From contig NC_037650.1 of the NCBI RefSeq assembly GCF_003254395.2, positions 10,354,071-10,418,070 of the forward strand: DNA of 64,000 nt. Reading direction: 5' to 3'. Position 1 is the stretch's first letter. Each line of letters opens with the position of its first letter. Source of the stretch: Apis mellifera. Its lineage: Eukaryota > Arthropoda > Insecta > Hymenoptera > Apidae. Below the pieces are notes generated by a model. It was not told the origin of the DNA, did no database searches, and was given only the letters and a program-made list of their open reading frames with translations. Below, in pieces: positions 1-12,862 of the stretch. Both the position numbers and the translations under genes were made by a program.

Positions 1-477
1 CAATATTAATATTTAGTAAAATAAAATTTTTATGGAATGAATTTACATATATGGAAAGTAATTAAGAATGATGTTATTATATAATTATTTAAAGATACGT
101 TTTATTAATTATCCAATTTATATGTGGCTGCATTTAAAGATATTTTACATCAATACAATTTATATATAATTGCATTTAAAGATATTTCATTGATAAACTT
201 TATTATATTCATGTATTTATATCAAATTATTGATAAAATAAAAAAAAATTTTAAAATAATATACTTTATCATATGGTTATACACTTTATTTTATATTTTA
301 TTTCATCATTTAATTCATTGTTGTGTTCGTAATTGAATTTTTAACGCCATTTAAATTTTAATTTATTTCGATTAATATTACGATAATAAATATAAAATAT
401 TAACTTTCAAATATCACAATTATCATTATAATTGAGTATCGGAACTTCGTTAATTTTATACTGGAATATTAAAATAA
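1..477. other. AT-rich sequence without recognisable gene
   Basis: Very AT-rich sequence with stops in all frames and only short chance reading frames. I see no RNA gene, repeat array or coding signal in it. Confidence 0.6.
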
Positions 478-539
478 TTGAAAAGAAACATTTTGTATTG
501 GAAAATCGATAAAAAAGAAACTAGAAAGAAAAAAACATT

Positions 540-742
540 TTTCCGTGCCGTTTCTGGGTACTCAAGCTACCTTAATTTTTTCGTGACTCGAGCCGTCACT
601 GACACAACGAACGAGAGGAACACGAAACTGAAACGGCCGGGAGTCGCAAGAGTGTTGTCGGACGTGTGGTTGTGGCCGAAGTGACAAATTGATTTTGTGC
701 AACGAAACAGGGCTTCTTTTCTATCTATGGATATTTTTCACG
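540..742 (+). other. Candidate non-coding first exon (possible talin 5' UTR)
   Basis: A moderately GC-rich block in an AT-rich background ends in a strong splice donor: the exon would end at 742 and be followed by GTGAGT. There is no convincing long reading frame. If spliced to the talin acceptor at 41558/41559, an ATG at 727 would open a seven-codon upstream frame (MDIFHVE) that stops before the talin ATG. The left edge is not defined by the sequence; 540 is where composition changes. The donor is seen directly; first-exon status and the link to talin are inference. Confidence 0.35.
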
Positions 743-3700
743 GTGAGTAGAATCTACCAATGAACCGATAATATCTCGAAACCGGCGGCTGGTAGTGATG
801 CCGCCGGTTCCTATTGATTTTTCCGTGACTTCCGACAGATGGGCGTGCTGCCCTCGTTTAGACTTTTCCAATCGTTCCTGTTCATTTTCTCGCCGATAAA
901 ACGCGAACTCTCGTGTTATTTTATTAATCGTTCAGGCCTGTATGCAATCTCTCGACCGTGCATGACCGTATACGTCTGAGAGTCGGTGCGCATTAGTCGG
1001 GCGAGCTAACCTCAAAAACGAAGGGAGTTGGACCACCCAACGGGTGTCTCCCGAAATAGAGATGATTCACAACATCGCGACAAATTGACAGTTCGTATCC
1101 TTTCTGCATCAACTTTTATACGTGCTTTCGTTCCATATTTTGCAAATTACGATATATCGAACAGATTTTACAAAATGTTGTGCTAGTGCTAGTGCTCCGG
1201 TGCTCTTCCCTCCTTCTCTCGTGTCTCTCTTACGTTTCGTTAAATGCGCGACGTGCCAAAACAATAGGACCGGAGAAAATCAATAGGCAGGCTGTAAGAG
1301 GTTAAATAGGGAAACCCATCTGCTACCACTGTGCACGAGACTTTATTAAGTTTCTGCGTTTGGCTAAGTTCGCTTGTGTCCGGGACACTAGAAAATTCGT
1401 TCTTGTTTCACGTCGACGATTTTACGACGCTTTTTAATTCTTCGCGATGTCAGCAAACCTTTTGTGTTTCTTTTTCTTTCTATTCTCCCCTTTTTTTCCT
1501 CATCGCGGTAATTTTCTCGAGGAATCTTAGTAGAGATTTTTTTTTTTCGTATCGTGCTCTTAAAGGTAATTTTTAATTATTATTTTTTTTTAAATTGTAT
1601 TTTAAAGATTTTTTTCGAGAAAAATTTGTTTTATACATATATAATATTTTTTTCTCGATGTGTAGCAATAAAAATAACACGTTACACGCCAGTGTTCGAT
1701 TAACTTCATTTCTTTGAGAATATCGTAGTAAAGTAAAATCCATTTAGTTTTTTTAATAGACTGGTTCATAGTGATTTTTTAAAAGCACGATTTATTGGAT
1801 TTTCATTGGATTAATTTTTACCTTTTGATAATCGCTAATTATTTTTTTTTTTTATTTCTTTTCTTTAAAATTAAAACATTTCTTAAAAACATTTCTTTTC
1901 TTTAAAATTAAAACATTTCTTATCAATACTATAAATTATTAAATTACTTGTTATCAATTATTGAACGAACGAATTACTGATATTATTGAAATTTTTTATA
2001 ATTTTTATATATATTACAATAACGATAATTTAATAATAATTTATAATAATTAAAAATAAGTTAGAATATAAATCTATAAACTATGTTTTAATTTTAGAAT
2101 TTAAAAATTATATTCTCAAAATAAATATGATTATAAATTTAATTTTATATTACAGGTACTATAATGAAAATTGATATCTTTTTTAGGAAGATAATCTTAA
2201 ACCTTTATTTATGACAACTAGAATTTTTTATCAAAATGATCTAATCAAAGAACAAAATATTTCAATTATCCAAATTTTGTGAACAATAATACAATAAATT
2301 CGAAACGATAAGAACGGCGATAAAAGAGAAAATATTTACTTATTAATTGTTTCTTAAAAAGTAAGAAAGCAAGCAAGAGAAAAATATATTAGTGCATCGT
2401 GAAAAGAAAAGATTCACCTGAATAGTTTTCTCAGCTGCCTGCATTCGCGCGGATTTAAAGTTCTTAATTCGCGCGGTGCGTGACCAATGCTCTTCCGCAG
2501 ATTTATTTCCGTGGAATTAAGGCAGACTCACAATTTAATTATTGCGATCCACTTGGAGCCTGTTGGGAACTCGGCTTTAAGGTTTCATTGAGTTTATCCG
2601 AAGTGACGATCTTTATTTCCCGATTGATGCGAGTAAAAAGGCCTCGCGGAAGCGGAACAACCCTCGTTTCGAGCGGAGATCCGGATATTGCCATTCGAAT
2701 GAATTACGATATCGAATCGTTTTGTACATAATAAATTCGTTGAAATTTAATCATTTAATTTTTTTTCTTTCTTTTTCCTTTCAAACGAATTTTCTTAAAA
2801 TAAAAAAAATTTCGATCAAAGCGAGAAATATATTTTTATTGCTAGGTTAGTTTCTTATCGTGCAATAAATATTATTTCGTGCAACGTATCGATAAATATG
2901 TAAGATCCAATTATTAAGATCAAATGAAACAATATTGTAAATTTTACAAAAATTGTTTAATAATTTTTAAAAGGATATCTAGGGTTAATGAGTTGAACGA
3001 TTAATGATACGTTATTTATATTAACGAATTGCAGATGTTTGTGCAAATTTATATTTTTATAAGTGCAATTAGATAGCAAATAAAATAAAGTAAAATATAT
3101 AAAAATAAATATTTCATCGGATCAAGAAATAAAATAATTTTTGGATTAGAAATTTCACGTAGAAAAATATATTTTCGCAGTGAAATAGAAAATAGCTGTT
3201 TATAAAATAAACATTGAAATATATAATTCTTTTATTAAATAATATTATTTAAGACAAAACAATAAGATAAATAATAAATATGGTAGTAATTTTATTTGAA
3301 TAATTATTCGAATAAAATAATAAAAATTATAGATAATTAAAATTAATAATATTAGTTCGAATATTTTTGTGATATTTTTCTTCGTTTCAATTTTAATCTT
3401 ATTTTTTCCTTATCATCTTGTTGTTTCTTTAATATTAGAATCCACTAGTTCTAAATTTTATGTAGGAAAAAAAGTTTGTATTACCATTAACTAATTACAA
3501 TCGTGATGCAATATTGCAAAACTCGCAGAAATGAAAAAAAAAAAGAAGGAATGAAAATGAATCTTTTGAGCGTACAATAAGTGCAATAATAATAATAATA
3601 ATCCAGCATATCTAATAATCCGGTTTGAAAGGATTGTTATTTCTTCCTCGTAATTTTCTTCTTTCTAAATTGTCCTTTCACACTTGTTGAAGTTTCCTTA

Positions 3701-4331
3701 TTTTCGAAGTGTCGATTACTCTTACGCAAATCGGTTCTTCTTTTTTCTTTTTTTCTTTTTTTTACGAATACAAAATACTCGTAGAAAATCGGAAATTACT
3801 GTTATTATTACCGAATGGCTTGAACGCTATCATTCATGAATTAATTATTATTATTCCGTCGATTACGATAACTCCTATAACCTTAATGGCCGGCGCGTTC
3901 AATTTATTTTGTGCGATTGGTTTGCTTAATGCTGGAAACGAATGAATGAATCGAGCAAACTAAATTTATGCTTTCGTTCGATTCGTGCAAACGTTCGAAT
4001 CGGTGCAAACAAAAGGCGAAAATAAAATAAACGGAATTATAAGCGGAGATTATCGATCATATTTTATTAAACCGAAATGGCGAATGTCTTTTCAAAATTT
4101 TTCCATTATTTTCCCCTTTTTGAATTTTCCATTCTTCTTTTCTTTTATTTTAAAATAAAAAAAAAAAATTTCAATTTCACGATCATCTTGCGTGTACCTC
4201 GCCGGCGAAATATTCATTCACCTAGTTTCCTCAACCTAGTTGTTGATAACGAGAGCTCTAGCCAAGTGAACGATTAGTCAACGGATCAAGTGTTATGCAA
4301 CGCGTAATAAAGTACATTAACCTTATATATG

Positions 4332-4363
<32 letters not shown>

Positions 4364-4500
4364 GATTAATCAACTCTGGGATGATATAACGATATGCTTG
4401 ATATTATTTTCTACCGAGAATAGAATAGAATATTTGTTTTGTCAGAATTGTAAAGGTTAAGGAAACGGGGTTACTCAATTTGTGATAATCGATTTCCTTT
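743..4500. other. AT-rich non-coding region with small GC islands
   Basis: Mostly AT-rich, with poly-T and poly-A tracts. Slightly GC-richer islands lie near 760-1290, 2430-2740 and 3880-4010, and a compound (AT)n(TG)n microsatellite lies at about 4325-4363. The short reading frames here carry no recognisable domain. It is probably part of a long first intron or intergenic DNA. Confidence 0.5.
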
Positions 4501-4760
4501 TCCTACGACAGTGACTCACAAGCGTTAGCCAAAACACACGCGTCTGGAAAGCAGAGTTCCGGTGTACCGAGGTGTATAAATAGAAATACGCGTGTGTCGT
4601 GTGAGGCACACGACATGTGATGGAAATAGTGCGTTCAGTAACGCGTACAGTAACGCGCCACTATGGAGGAGAGTGTATGCAAAGTAACTATAAAGGGTTG
4701 TTACACGTACACGTGTTTCCTCGAAGAACGTAACGGAGCTGTATCTTCTCGGTCACATAT
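4500..4760. promoter_or_regulatory. GC-rich island with TATA-like box and hairpin
   Basis: This island contains a canonical-looking TATAAATAG at 4575-4583. About 20 bases downstream is a perfect 8-bp inverted repeat, TGTCGTGT at 4595-4602 and ACACGACA at 4608-4615, with a five-base loop. Two copies of CAGTAACGCG lie at about 4635-4660. No arthropod initiator sits at the usual 30-bp spacing from the TATA box, so promoter function is only suggested. Confidence 0.25.
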
Positions 4761-4837
4761 TGTGCGTGATAAATTCCATTTCGTCATCGGCTTGGCGATG
4801 ATCTAGCTCTAAGATATCACGTTTCGCGTCCTGCCTG

Positions 4838-6815
4838 TTGGAAAAATACTCAATTCTCGAGAGTTTTTCGATTCTTGAGAATAGTATGTACGAAAGTTTT
4901 TAATCGATGAAAAATTATTTTTAAATGAAATTTCTTTGAAAAATAAAATTGTGCACGGGTTAAAGAAATATCGACGAAAGAAGAGAGGTTAAGTTAGGTT
5001 TCTTTGGAATAATTTTTTATAAAATTAAATGAATGTTATAATTTATAAGTATAATTTTTTTCTGGCTGCAATTGCTTTGGAAAAATACTCAATTCTCTAA
5101 TATTATGTTAATATAATTTTTTTCTGGTTGCAATTGCTTTGGAAAAATATTCAATTCTCAAGAGTTTTTCAATTCTTAAGAATGTTTATTCGAAAGTTTT
5201 TACTCGATGAAAAATTATTTTTAAATGAAATTTCTTTGAAAAATAAAATTGTGCACGGATTAAAGAAATATCGACGAAAGAAGAGAGGTTAGGTTAGGTT
5301 TCTTTGGAATAATTTTTTATAAAATTAAACGAATGTTAAGTATAATTTTTTTCTGGCTGCAATTGCTTTGGAAAAATACTCAATTCTCAAGAATTTTTCG
5401 ATTCTTAAGAATAGTATATACGAAAATTTTTACTCGATGAAAAATTATTTTTAAATGAAACTTCTTTGAAAATTCCAAAAAATAAAATTGTGCACGGATT
5501 AAAGAAAGAAGAGAGGTTAGGTTAGGTTTCTTTGGAGTAATTTTGAATAATTTTTTATAAGATTAAACGAATGTTAAGTATAATTTTTTTGTGGCTGCAA
5601 TTGCTTTGGAAAAATACTCAATTCTCAAGAGTTTTTCAATTCTTAAGAATAGTATATATGAAAGTTTTTACTCAATGAAAAATTATTTTTAAATGAAATT
5701 TCTTTGGAAAATTCCAAAAAATAAAATTGTGCACGGATTAAAGAAATATCGACGAAAGAAGAGAGGTTAGGTTAGGTTTCTTTGGAGTAATTTTGAGTAA
5801 TTTTTTTTATAAAACTAAAGGAATGTTAAGTATAATTTTTTTCTGGCTGCAATTGCTTTGGAAAAATACTCAATTCTCAAGAGTTTTTCAATTCTTAAGA
5901 ATAGTATATATGAAAGTTTTTATTCGATGATGAAAAATTATTTTTAAATGAAATTTCTTTGGAAAATTCCAAAAAAATAAAATTGTGCACGGATTAAAGA
6001 AAGAAGAGCGGTTAGATTAGGTTTCTTTGGAGTAATTTTGAGTAATTTTTTATAAGATTAAACGAATGTTAAGTATAATTTTTTTGTGGCTGCAATTGCT
6101 TTGGAAAAATATTCAATTCTCAAGAGTTTTTCAATTCTTAAGAATAGTATATACGAAAATTTTTATTCAATGAAAAATTATTTTAAATGAAATTTCTTTG
6201 GAAAATTCCAAAAAATAAAATTGTGCATTAAAGAAATATCGACGAAAGAAGAGAGGTTAGGTTAGATTTCTTTGGAGTAATTTTTTATAAAATTAAACGA
6301 ATATTAAATATAATTTTTTTCTGGCTGCAATTGCTTTGGAAAAATATTCAATTCTCAAGAGTTTTTCAATTCTTAAGAATAATGTATACGAAAGTTTTTA
6401 CTCAATGAAAAATTATTTTTAAATGAAATTTCTTTGGAAAATTCCAAAAAATAAAATTGTGTACGGAAAGAAAGAAGAGAGGTTAGGTTAGATTTCTTTG
6501 GAGTAATTTTTTATAAAATTAAACGAATGTTAAGTATAATTTTTTTCTGGCTGCAATTGCTTTGGAAAAATATTCAATTCTCAAGAGTTTTTCAATTTTT
6601 AAAAATGTTTATTCGAAAGTTTTTACTCGATGAAAAATTATTTTAAATAAAATTTCTTTGGAAAATTCCAAAAAATAAAATTGTGCACGGCTTAAAGAAA
6701 TATCGACGAAAGAAGAGAGGTTAGGTTAGATTTCTTTGGACAATTTCTTATAAAATTAAACGAATGTTATATATTTTATGTTGGTAAGTATAATTTTTTT
6801 CTGGCTGCAATTAAA
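4838..6815. repeat. Tandem repeat array, about 240-bp unit, about 8 copies
   Basis: A unit of roughly 225-255 bp recurs. Anchored on CTGGCTGCAATTGC-like sequence, copies begin near 5124, 5353, 5591, 5843, 6086, 6321, 6547 and 6801, with a further partial or diverged copy before 5062. Most units contain GAGGTTAGGTTAGG, a short run of the insect telomeric TTAGG motif, followed by TTTCTTTGGA. Units differ by small indels and substitutions, so the array is not brand new. There is no coding frame through it. Confidence 0.9.
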
Positions 6816-8330
6816 CCGGTTTTTTTTTCTAGGATGAAGAATTATTTTCTAGACCGCTATTTCTACTCTTTACATATTTATAACCATAATGTCATAATTT
6901 ACTTCCTGTCGTTATTATCTCAGTGTCGGTTTTTATTATCGACATTTTCTTTTTGCATTTGATTAGAATGCACTCATAAACGAAGATAGGATTATTGCCA
7001 TTTTTTTTTTTTTTTTTTTTAAATTCGTTTCATTAACAACTATCGGTTATATCACTATGGCCCCTAATCATTCTCCGTTGTAATATTCAGATATCCTAAT
7101 CTAAAGTACGTGATCATGATCCTTACTTTGAAGCAATACTGTTGCTATGACTCACTTTTACAAAGAATGTTATCTGAATCGATATTTGAAAGCTAAAAAA
7201 GTGCATAATCTGTTACAAGGTTCTCTAATAATGTAGCTAATCCTCAATTATATTATTCTTATCGTTAATGTTTTTCAGTTTTAGTTTTGATGGAATAAAT
7301 AAAAATAAAAATTATTCTCACGAAATTTATGAAATTTTCACGGATCTGAAACGAGATATTTTATATAAATTTATTTTATACAAATATTTGAGAATTTTTT
7401 TTATATATTTGAATAAACGCAAAAAGTAATTATTAACATCGTGTTTGATATGAATAATATATCGAGATAATACAAAAATAGCGTAGAAACGTACAGTATT
7501 GTGTGAAAATTTTTAAATCATTTTTATTGTATTATTTGATATTTGTAAAATCTAAAGTTAAAATATATTCTCGAAAAATATTTCAATATTTTGTTGTTAA
7601 TTTTTTTTTTCTATAAATTATTTCTTATATTCAATGAAATAATCAAATATAAAGCAATTTTTTTTAATAATATCGTATTTTAATATTCATTATTCGAGAT
7701 ATGCAAAGACAACATATATATACATAATGTCTCGACACGAAATCTATAATTAACTTGGTCATTTTCATGTAATTATTTAAATGCACAAAAAAAAAAAAAA
7801 TGTGAATCTTATAAGCATTAAGAAAAGAAAAAAAAATGGAACGAGTATGCATAACAAATTTGCTAAAATTCATTGTACTCAAGTTATAAATATTTAAGGA
7901 ACTAAAATTCTTCAACGTTGATTGGTCACGATTCACGTGCTTTTATGAACACTATTGGAGAAATAACTAAATATCCGGTGAATAGGTTAGGTTAGGAAAG
8001 TTGACGCATGTCATCAAATATTTTCATAGTAACGCGAAAGGTACCGGGGTAATTTTGGATAATCATGCAATTTCACGGTCATTTATTTGTATCTTTTCCC
8101 CGCCAGATTTATTTCCTTTCTGTGGCTTCGTTTCCCTTCAAGGAAACAAACGACTTCGTTACGGGATCATTATGTTGATTGGTAAATGACATTGAGACGA
8201 AGCGAACATTTGTAGCCAATTATACGTCTTGTTACATTTGATGCTAATTAACGCCACTTGTGTATCGATCGTTTTTATATGTCATGTTAATACAAGATGA
8301 TAATAATATCATCGATTCGCGAAAGGAATA
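6816..8330. other. AT-rich non-coding region
   Basis: AT-rich, with a long poly-T at about 7002-7020 and another GGTTAGGTTAGG motif at about 7985-7996. I see no gene. A small GC-richer patch lies at about 8035-8240. Confidence 0.5.
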
Positions 8331-9595
8331 ACATAACCTCAAATTGCTTTAGAAATTTTACTTTAATAGAACTTTAAACTTTTCTCTAAACTCTAATTTA
8401 ATATTTTTTATTATATTATCTTAAATGACTAAACGTTTCTAAAATGTTTTTATATTTTACACAACTAATAAAATTTTGCATGTAATGATATATATTTGAT
8501 ATGATAGAATTTATTTAAATGCATAATATAATTAATATTATAAAATTCTACAAATCATGAATTTAATAGATTGCCTTATATCAATAATGAACTCTAATAT
8601 TATTAGTTGATAAATTATTGAAGGTACCGAACAAAAGGATATCAATATAGTTATTATTTTATTATTAATTGAATAATATAATCTCAAATTGCCTTGAAAA
8701 TTTTACTTTAATAGAACTAAAATTTTATTTTAATAGAACTTTATCCTTTCTCTAAACTCTAATTTAATATTTTTTATTCTATTATCTTAAATGACGTTTC
8801 TAAAACGTTTTTATATTTTAACAATTAATTTTAACAATTTATTTTAACAAAAATTTTGCATTTAATGATATATATTTAATATGATAGAATCTATTTAAAT
8901 GCATAATATAATTAATATTATAAAATTCTACAAATCATGAATTTAATAGCTTGTCTTATATCAATAATGGTATTCAAAAAAAGGATATCAAATGTATAAT
9001 TATTATTTTATTATTAGTTGAATAATATAACCTCAAATTGTCTTGGAAATTTTTTAGAACTTTATCCTTTCCTAAACTCTAATTTAATATTTTTTATTCT
9101 GTTATCTTAAATCTTAATTTCTAAAACGTTTTATATTTTACACAACTAATAAATGTTTAATATAATTAATATTATAAAATTCTACAAATCATGAATTTAA
9201 TAGATTGTCTTATATCAATAATACTGAAAAAAAGGATATCAATATAGTTATTATTTTATTATTAATTGAATAACATAATCTCAAAGTAGAAATTTTACTT
9301 TAATAGAATTTTATCCTTTCTCTAAACTCTAATTTAATATTTTTTATTCTATTATCTTAAATCTTAATTTCTAAAACGTTTTTATATTTTACATAAGTAA
9401 TAAAATTTTGCATGTAATGATATATATTTGATATGATAGAATCTATTTAAATGTATAATATAATTAATATTATAAAATACTACAAATCATGAATTTAATA
9501 AATTGCCTTATATCAATAATGAACTCTAATATTATTAGTTGATAAATTATTAAGGATATTGAAAAAAAAAGAATATTATAATATAGTTATCATTT
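8330..9595. repeat. Tandem repeat array, about 230-350-bp units, four copies
   Basis: Four diverged copies begin with CTCAAATTG- or CTCAAAGT-like sequence near 8338, 8682, 9032 and 9280. Each continues through shared blocks ('TTTATCCTTTCTCTAAACTC', 'ATATAATTAATATTATAAAA', 'CAAATCATGAATTTAATA'). The third copy is shortened by internal deletion. The array is entirely AT-rich and non-coding. Confidence 0.85.
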
Positions 9596-12460
9596 CGGTT
9601 TAACACGTTTGAGAGGCGCTATTAATCACGAATGCACAATCTCTGTTGTGCTTTTTATGCATAACAAAACAACAGCATGTCTCGTTACTTTTTCTGCTAC
9701 ATTACGCGAGCTGCCAAGGAATTTATTTAAAAATATACGATTGTTCCATTGAATTGCCTTACTTGGAATAAAAATGCAATGTTGTTTCGTAGATGTCGTT
9801 GTCGTCGAATATTTATTTTCTGATACTCGGAACTTTTAAATTACAAAACAAGTATCATATTTTAATAAAATTCCAGAAACTGAATTTTATGAATTATAAT
9901 AACTTTGTTATTTATTACGTTAAAGTGAATAAAAAGATGTTCTGGATGGTATCAAATTATTCTTCCTTAAGATAAAAGGTAGCAATAATTGTTTAATTGT
10001 CATTGCAAAATATAAAGTTCTAAAGTTTCTGAAGAACAAATTTATATCATAAATTATTGCTTAATATTACGAATTATAATAAAAACTTTTCTAATAAATA
10101 TTTGTCAAAATTGCTTCTTCAAATATGAAAATTAATAGAAACGAATCGCAAATTCTCTTTTTTACTTTCGTTCTCATTTTTACTTCGTAAACTGATCTTA
10201 TATTTGTATCTGCTCTCCATTTTTCACATTTCTTACTTATATGGTTACGTAAATTACACGCTGACTCTATCGTGGCAAGTTCGGTGGGATTCATTTTTCT
10301 GTGACAAATCCAACGATCAAAACTTGCATGCATCGTACGTATCGAATATACCTGTTCATCATTATTTGCAACTATTCGTATTCCTCGAATTATTTATTAA
10401 AATTTTTCCACTAATTTTATTTTATAATTATTATAAATGTAATCAAAATATTTCATACAATGGCTTTCTGGTATTTTTGTGTAATCCTTCGACAAGAATT
10501 AATGTATAATAATTTATAATATTAATAACAATATATGATATTGATAACTTACGAATAAAAAAATATCACATGTTTTCATACAATAAAAATAATTGAAACG
10601 ATAATGAGATTCGATTAAATTTTTTTTTATCTTTAATAATAATTTGATAAACAATTTAATTTTCCAATTCTTCTTCGCGTTTAATTATTTTCAATAAGCA
10701 GATAATCGAAGCACAAATAATCGATCAAGAATGACATAGAAATATTTTTTAATTAATGTTTATACACGCATACTACCGCCATCTATCCTTATTGCGATCA
10801 AGCAAGAGCAAAGACTTTCTAACCTAATTGCTTTTTCGATTAGACCAAAGGAACGCATTTGCAGTGCATGTAAATCAATTCTCAGACGTAGATATAAACG
10901 TTTCTCGGAGATGAATTTTACATATTTTAAAATGCAACAGCAACATTTGCAAGATGAAATAAAAATCGATGTATTAATCGAGTTCGAAGATAAGATATAA
11001 ATTCTTTTTTTAGACCGCTTCTCGAGCATTACCATGTATTTATATTTAATCTCTCTCTCTCGACTTGTATCTCGACCATTGGAATAATAATCATCGACGA
11101 CCACGTCGAGGATCATCGATGACTAACGATTAATTAAAATATTCGAACGAAACAGTTACACTTTAAACGATCCTGAGATAAATATAAAAAACAAATGATT
11201 GCAAATAATGGAAGAAAGGAAAAGTGTCTTAAAAATTATATATAAAATTAACAAAAATACAATTCGTACAATTTTCGTTGGAACATCACGTTAAAGGGGA
11301 GAAGAAACACCATTTTTATTTATCACATTTCAATAATAATTATTCAGAAAATATTTCACGTAAACTTCCATAATACGAAAGAAAATTTTGCAAATTGTCT
11401 TGTCGGTTATCGAGATCCTCCGTTTCTGACGTTTATCGGTTCCCATTGTTGCTCACCTGTTCACCCGTTCGCGTTGACTTTATCACAAATTTCAACGTTT
11501 CGTTCATCCACGGTCCATCCGTCCGCCCCGGGACTCAATCCGGAGATCACCCTTGTTTGCCCGGTTTTAGGTTACAACGGCGTCTAATGGATTATCCGCA
11601 CATTCATCCCCGAGTACCTTCCGCTACGTGTCATCGATTCAATGGAGGTCCATGCGCTGCACATAAAAATAACGATGATTCGATGTTTACCCAACTTATT
11701 AGACGATTTTACCGCGCCCCGTGGGGTGGAGGAACAGTCTCCTGACGTTTCGATCCTGGCCAGGAAGTGACGTCTCGTGGACGGCCTTCTTTTTCCTCTC
11801 TCCGCCAAAATTATTCCCCTGAAATTCAATGGACAGATTCCTTACCGACAGACACGTATTTATTTAAAAATAAGTTATTGTTGTTATCGAAAACGAGATT
11901 AAAACAGACGAATAGAAAAATCGTAAGGATTATAAGAATCTACGAAGCGAAAGAATAACAAGATGAAGAAGATGTATCGCTCAAATTGAATTAAAGATTG
12001 AAATCAATAATTCAAAACGTAATCACAGATAGATAGATATGTAGATTCGTACGATTACCTATCCACGTAAACCACGAAACAACAACCTCCCTTTCCCACC
12101 AATTTGATCCGCTAACTCTCCCTCAACGGTCCTTAAATTCTGCGAAAAGCTAGCCGGCTCGAATTCTAGGCTGATTTTAACCAAGCCATATACACAGAGA
12201 GGCCATACAGAGACCAGAGAGACCAGAATCAACAATGAAATTGCAGTCTATCGAGAGATCGTCTATTGATCGCCGTTTCGCCCAAAGCGCCAGCCCATTT
12301 AATCGCAAAATTTCGCGGAAGCGCGCAAGACATTCCAGGGGGGAGGGGGGGGGAGGGATCGATGGAACGAGACGCGTGCCGATTGACAGGATTTACAAGC
12401 CGGTTAGATTCTGCCAGATTATACGCGCGAACCATTGTAAGATTACGCTCGTTTATTAAC
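9596..12460. other. Non-coding region with a GC island at 11390-11830
   Basis: AT-rich except for an island at about 11390-11830 and a smaller one at about 12060-12450. Both strands of the first island carry reading frames of 80-116 codons, but none matches a family I know. Simultaneous openness on both strands is typical of GC-rich islands. I see no splice-bounded exon I would defend. Confidence 0.45.
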
Positions 12461-12461
12461 T

Positions 12462-12559
12462 CTCCCTCTCTCTCTCTCTCTCTCTTTCTCTCTTTCTCTC
12501 TTTCTTCCTCTCTTTCTTTTTTTACGATCAAGAGGGCGTTCCATCGGCCGTGCATCCTT

Positions 12560-12597
<38 letters not shown>

Positions 12598-12610
12598 CTC
12601 TGTCCCTCTC
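12462..12610. repeat. CT/GA microsatellite
   Basis: Near-continuous (CT)n with short interruptions in two blocks, about 12462-12520 and about 12561-12605. On the opposite strand it is a GAGA tract, a potential GAGA-factor/CLAMP-type binding substrate. Translations rich in Ser/Leu or Arg/Glu here are artefacts. Confidence 0.9.
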
Positions 12611-12862
12611 TTTTTCACAACACGAATATAATTTCGATCTCTCTGTCCCTTCCTTTTTCACAACGACGAATATAATTTCGATCTCTCTGTCCCTTTCTTT
12701 TTCACAACGACGAATATAATTTCGATCTCTCTGTCCCTTCCTTTTTCACAACGACGAATATAATTTCGATCTCTCTGTCCCTTCCTTTTTCACAACGACG
12801 AATATAATTTCGATCTCTCTGTCCCTTTCTTTTTCACAACGACGAATATAATTTCGATCTCG
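12589..12862. repeat. 44-bp minisatellite, about six copies
   Basis: An exact 44-bp period: the motif TTCGATCTC recurs at 12633, 12677, 12721, 12765, 12809 and 12853. Units contain TCTCTGTCCCTT and CACAACGACGAATATAA and are nearly identical, differing mainly at one T/C position in CCTTCC versus CCTTTC. The homogeneity indicates recent expansion. Confidence 0.95.

Noticed and set aside
4838..6815. Telomeric tract
   Set aside because: TTAGG appears only as doublets within a longer repeat unit, with unique DNA on both sides, so this is not a telomere.
12229..12661. Overlapping open frames rich in Arg/Glu or Leu/Ser
   Set aside because: Produced by the CT/GA microsatellites.
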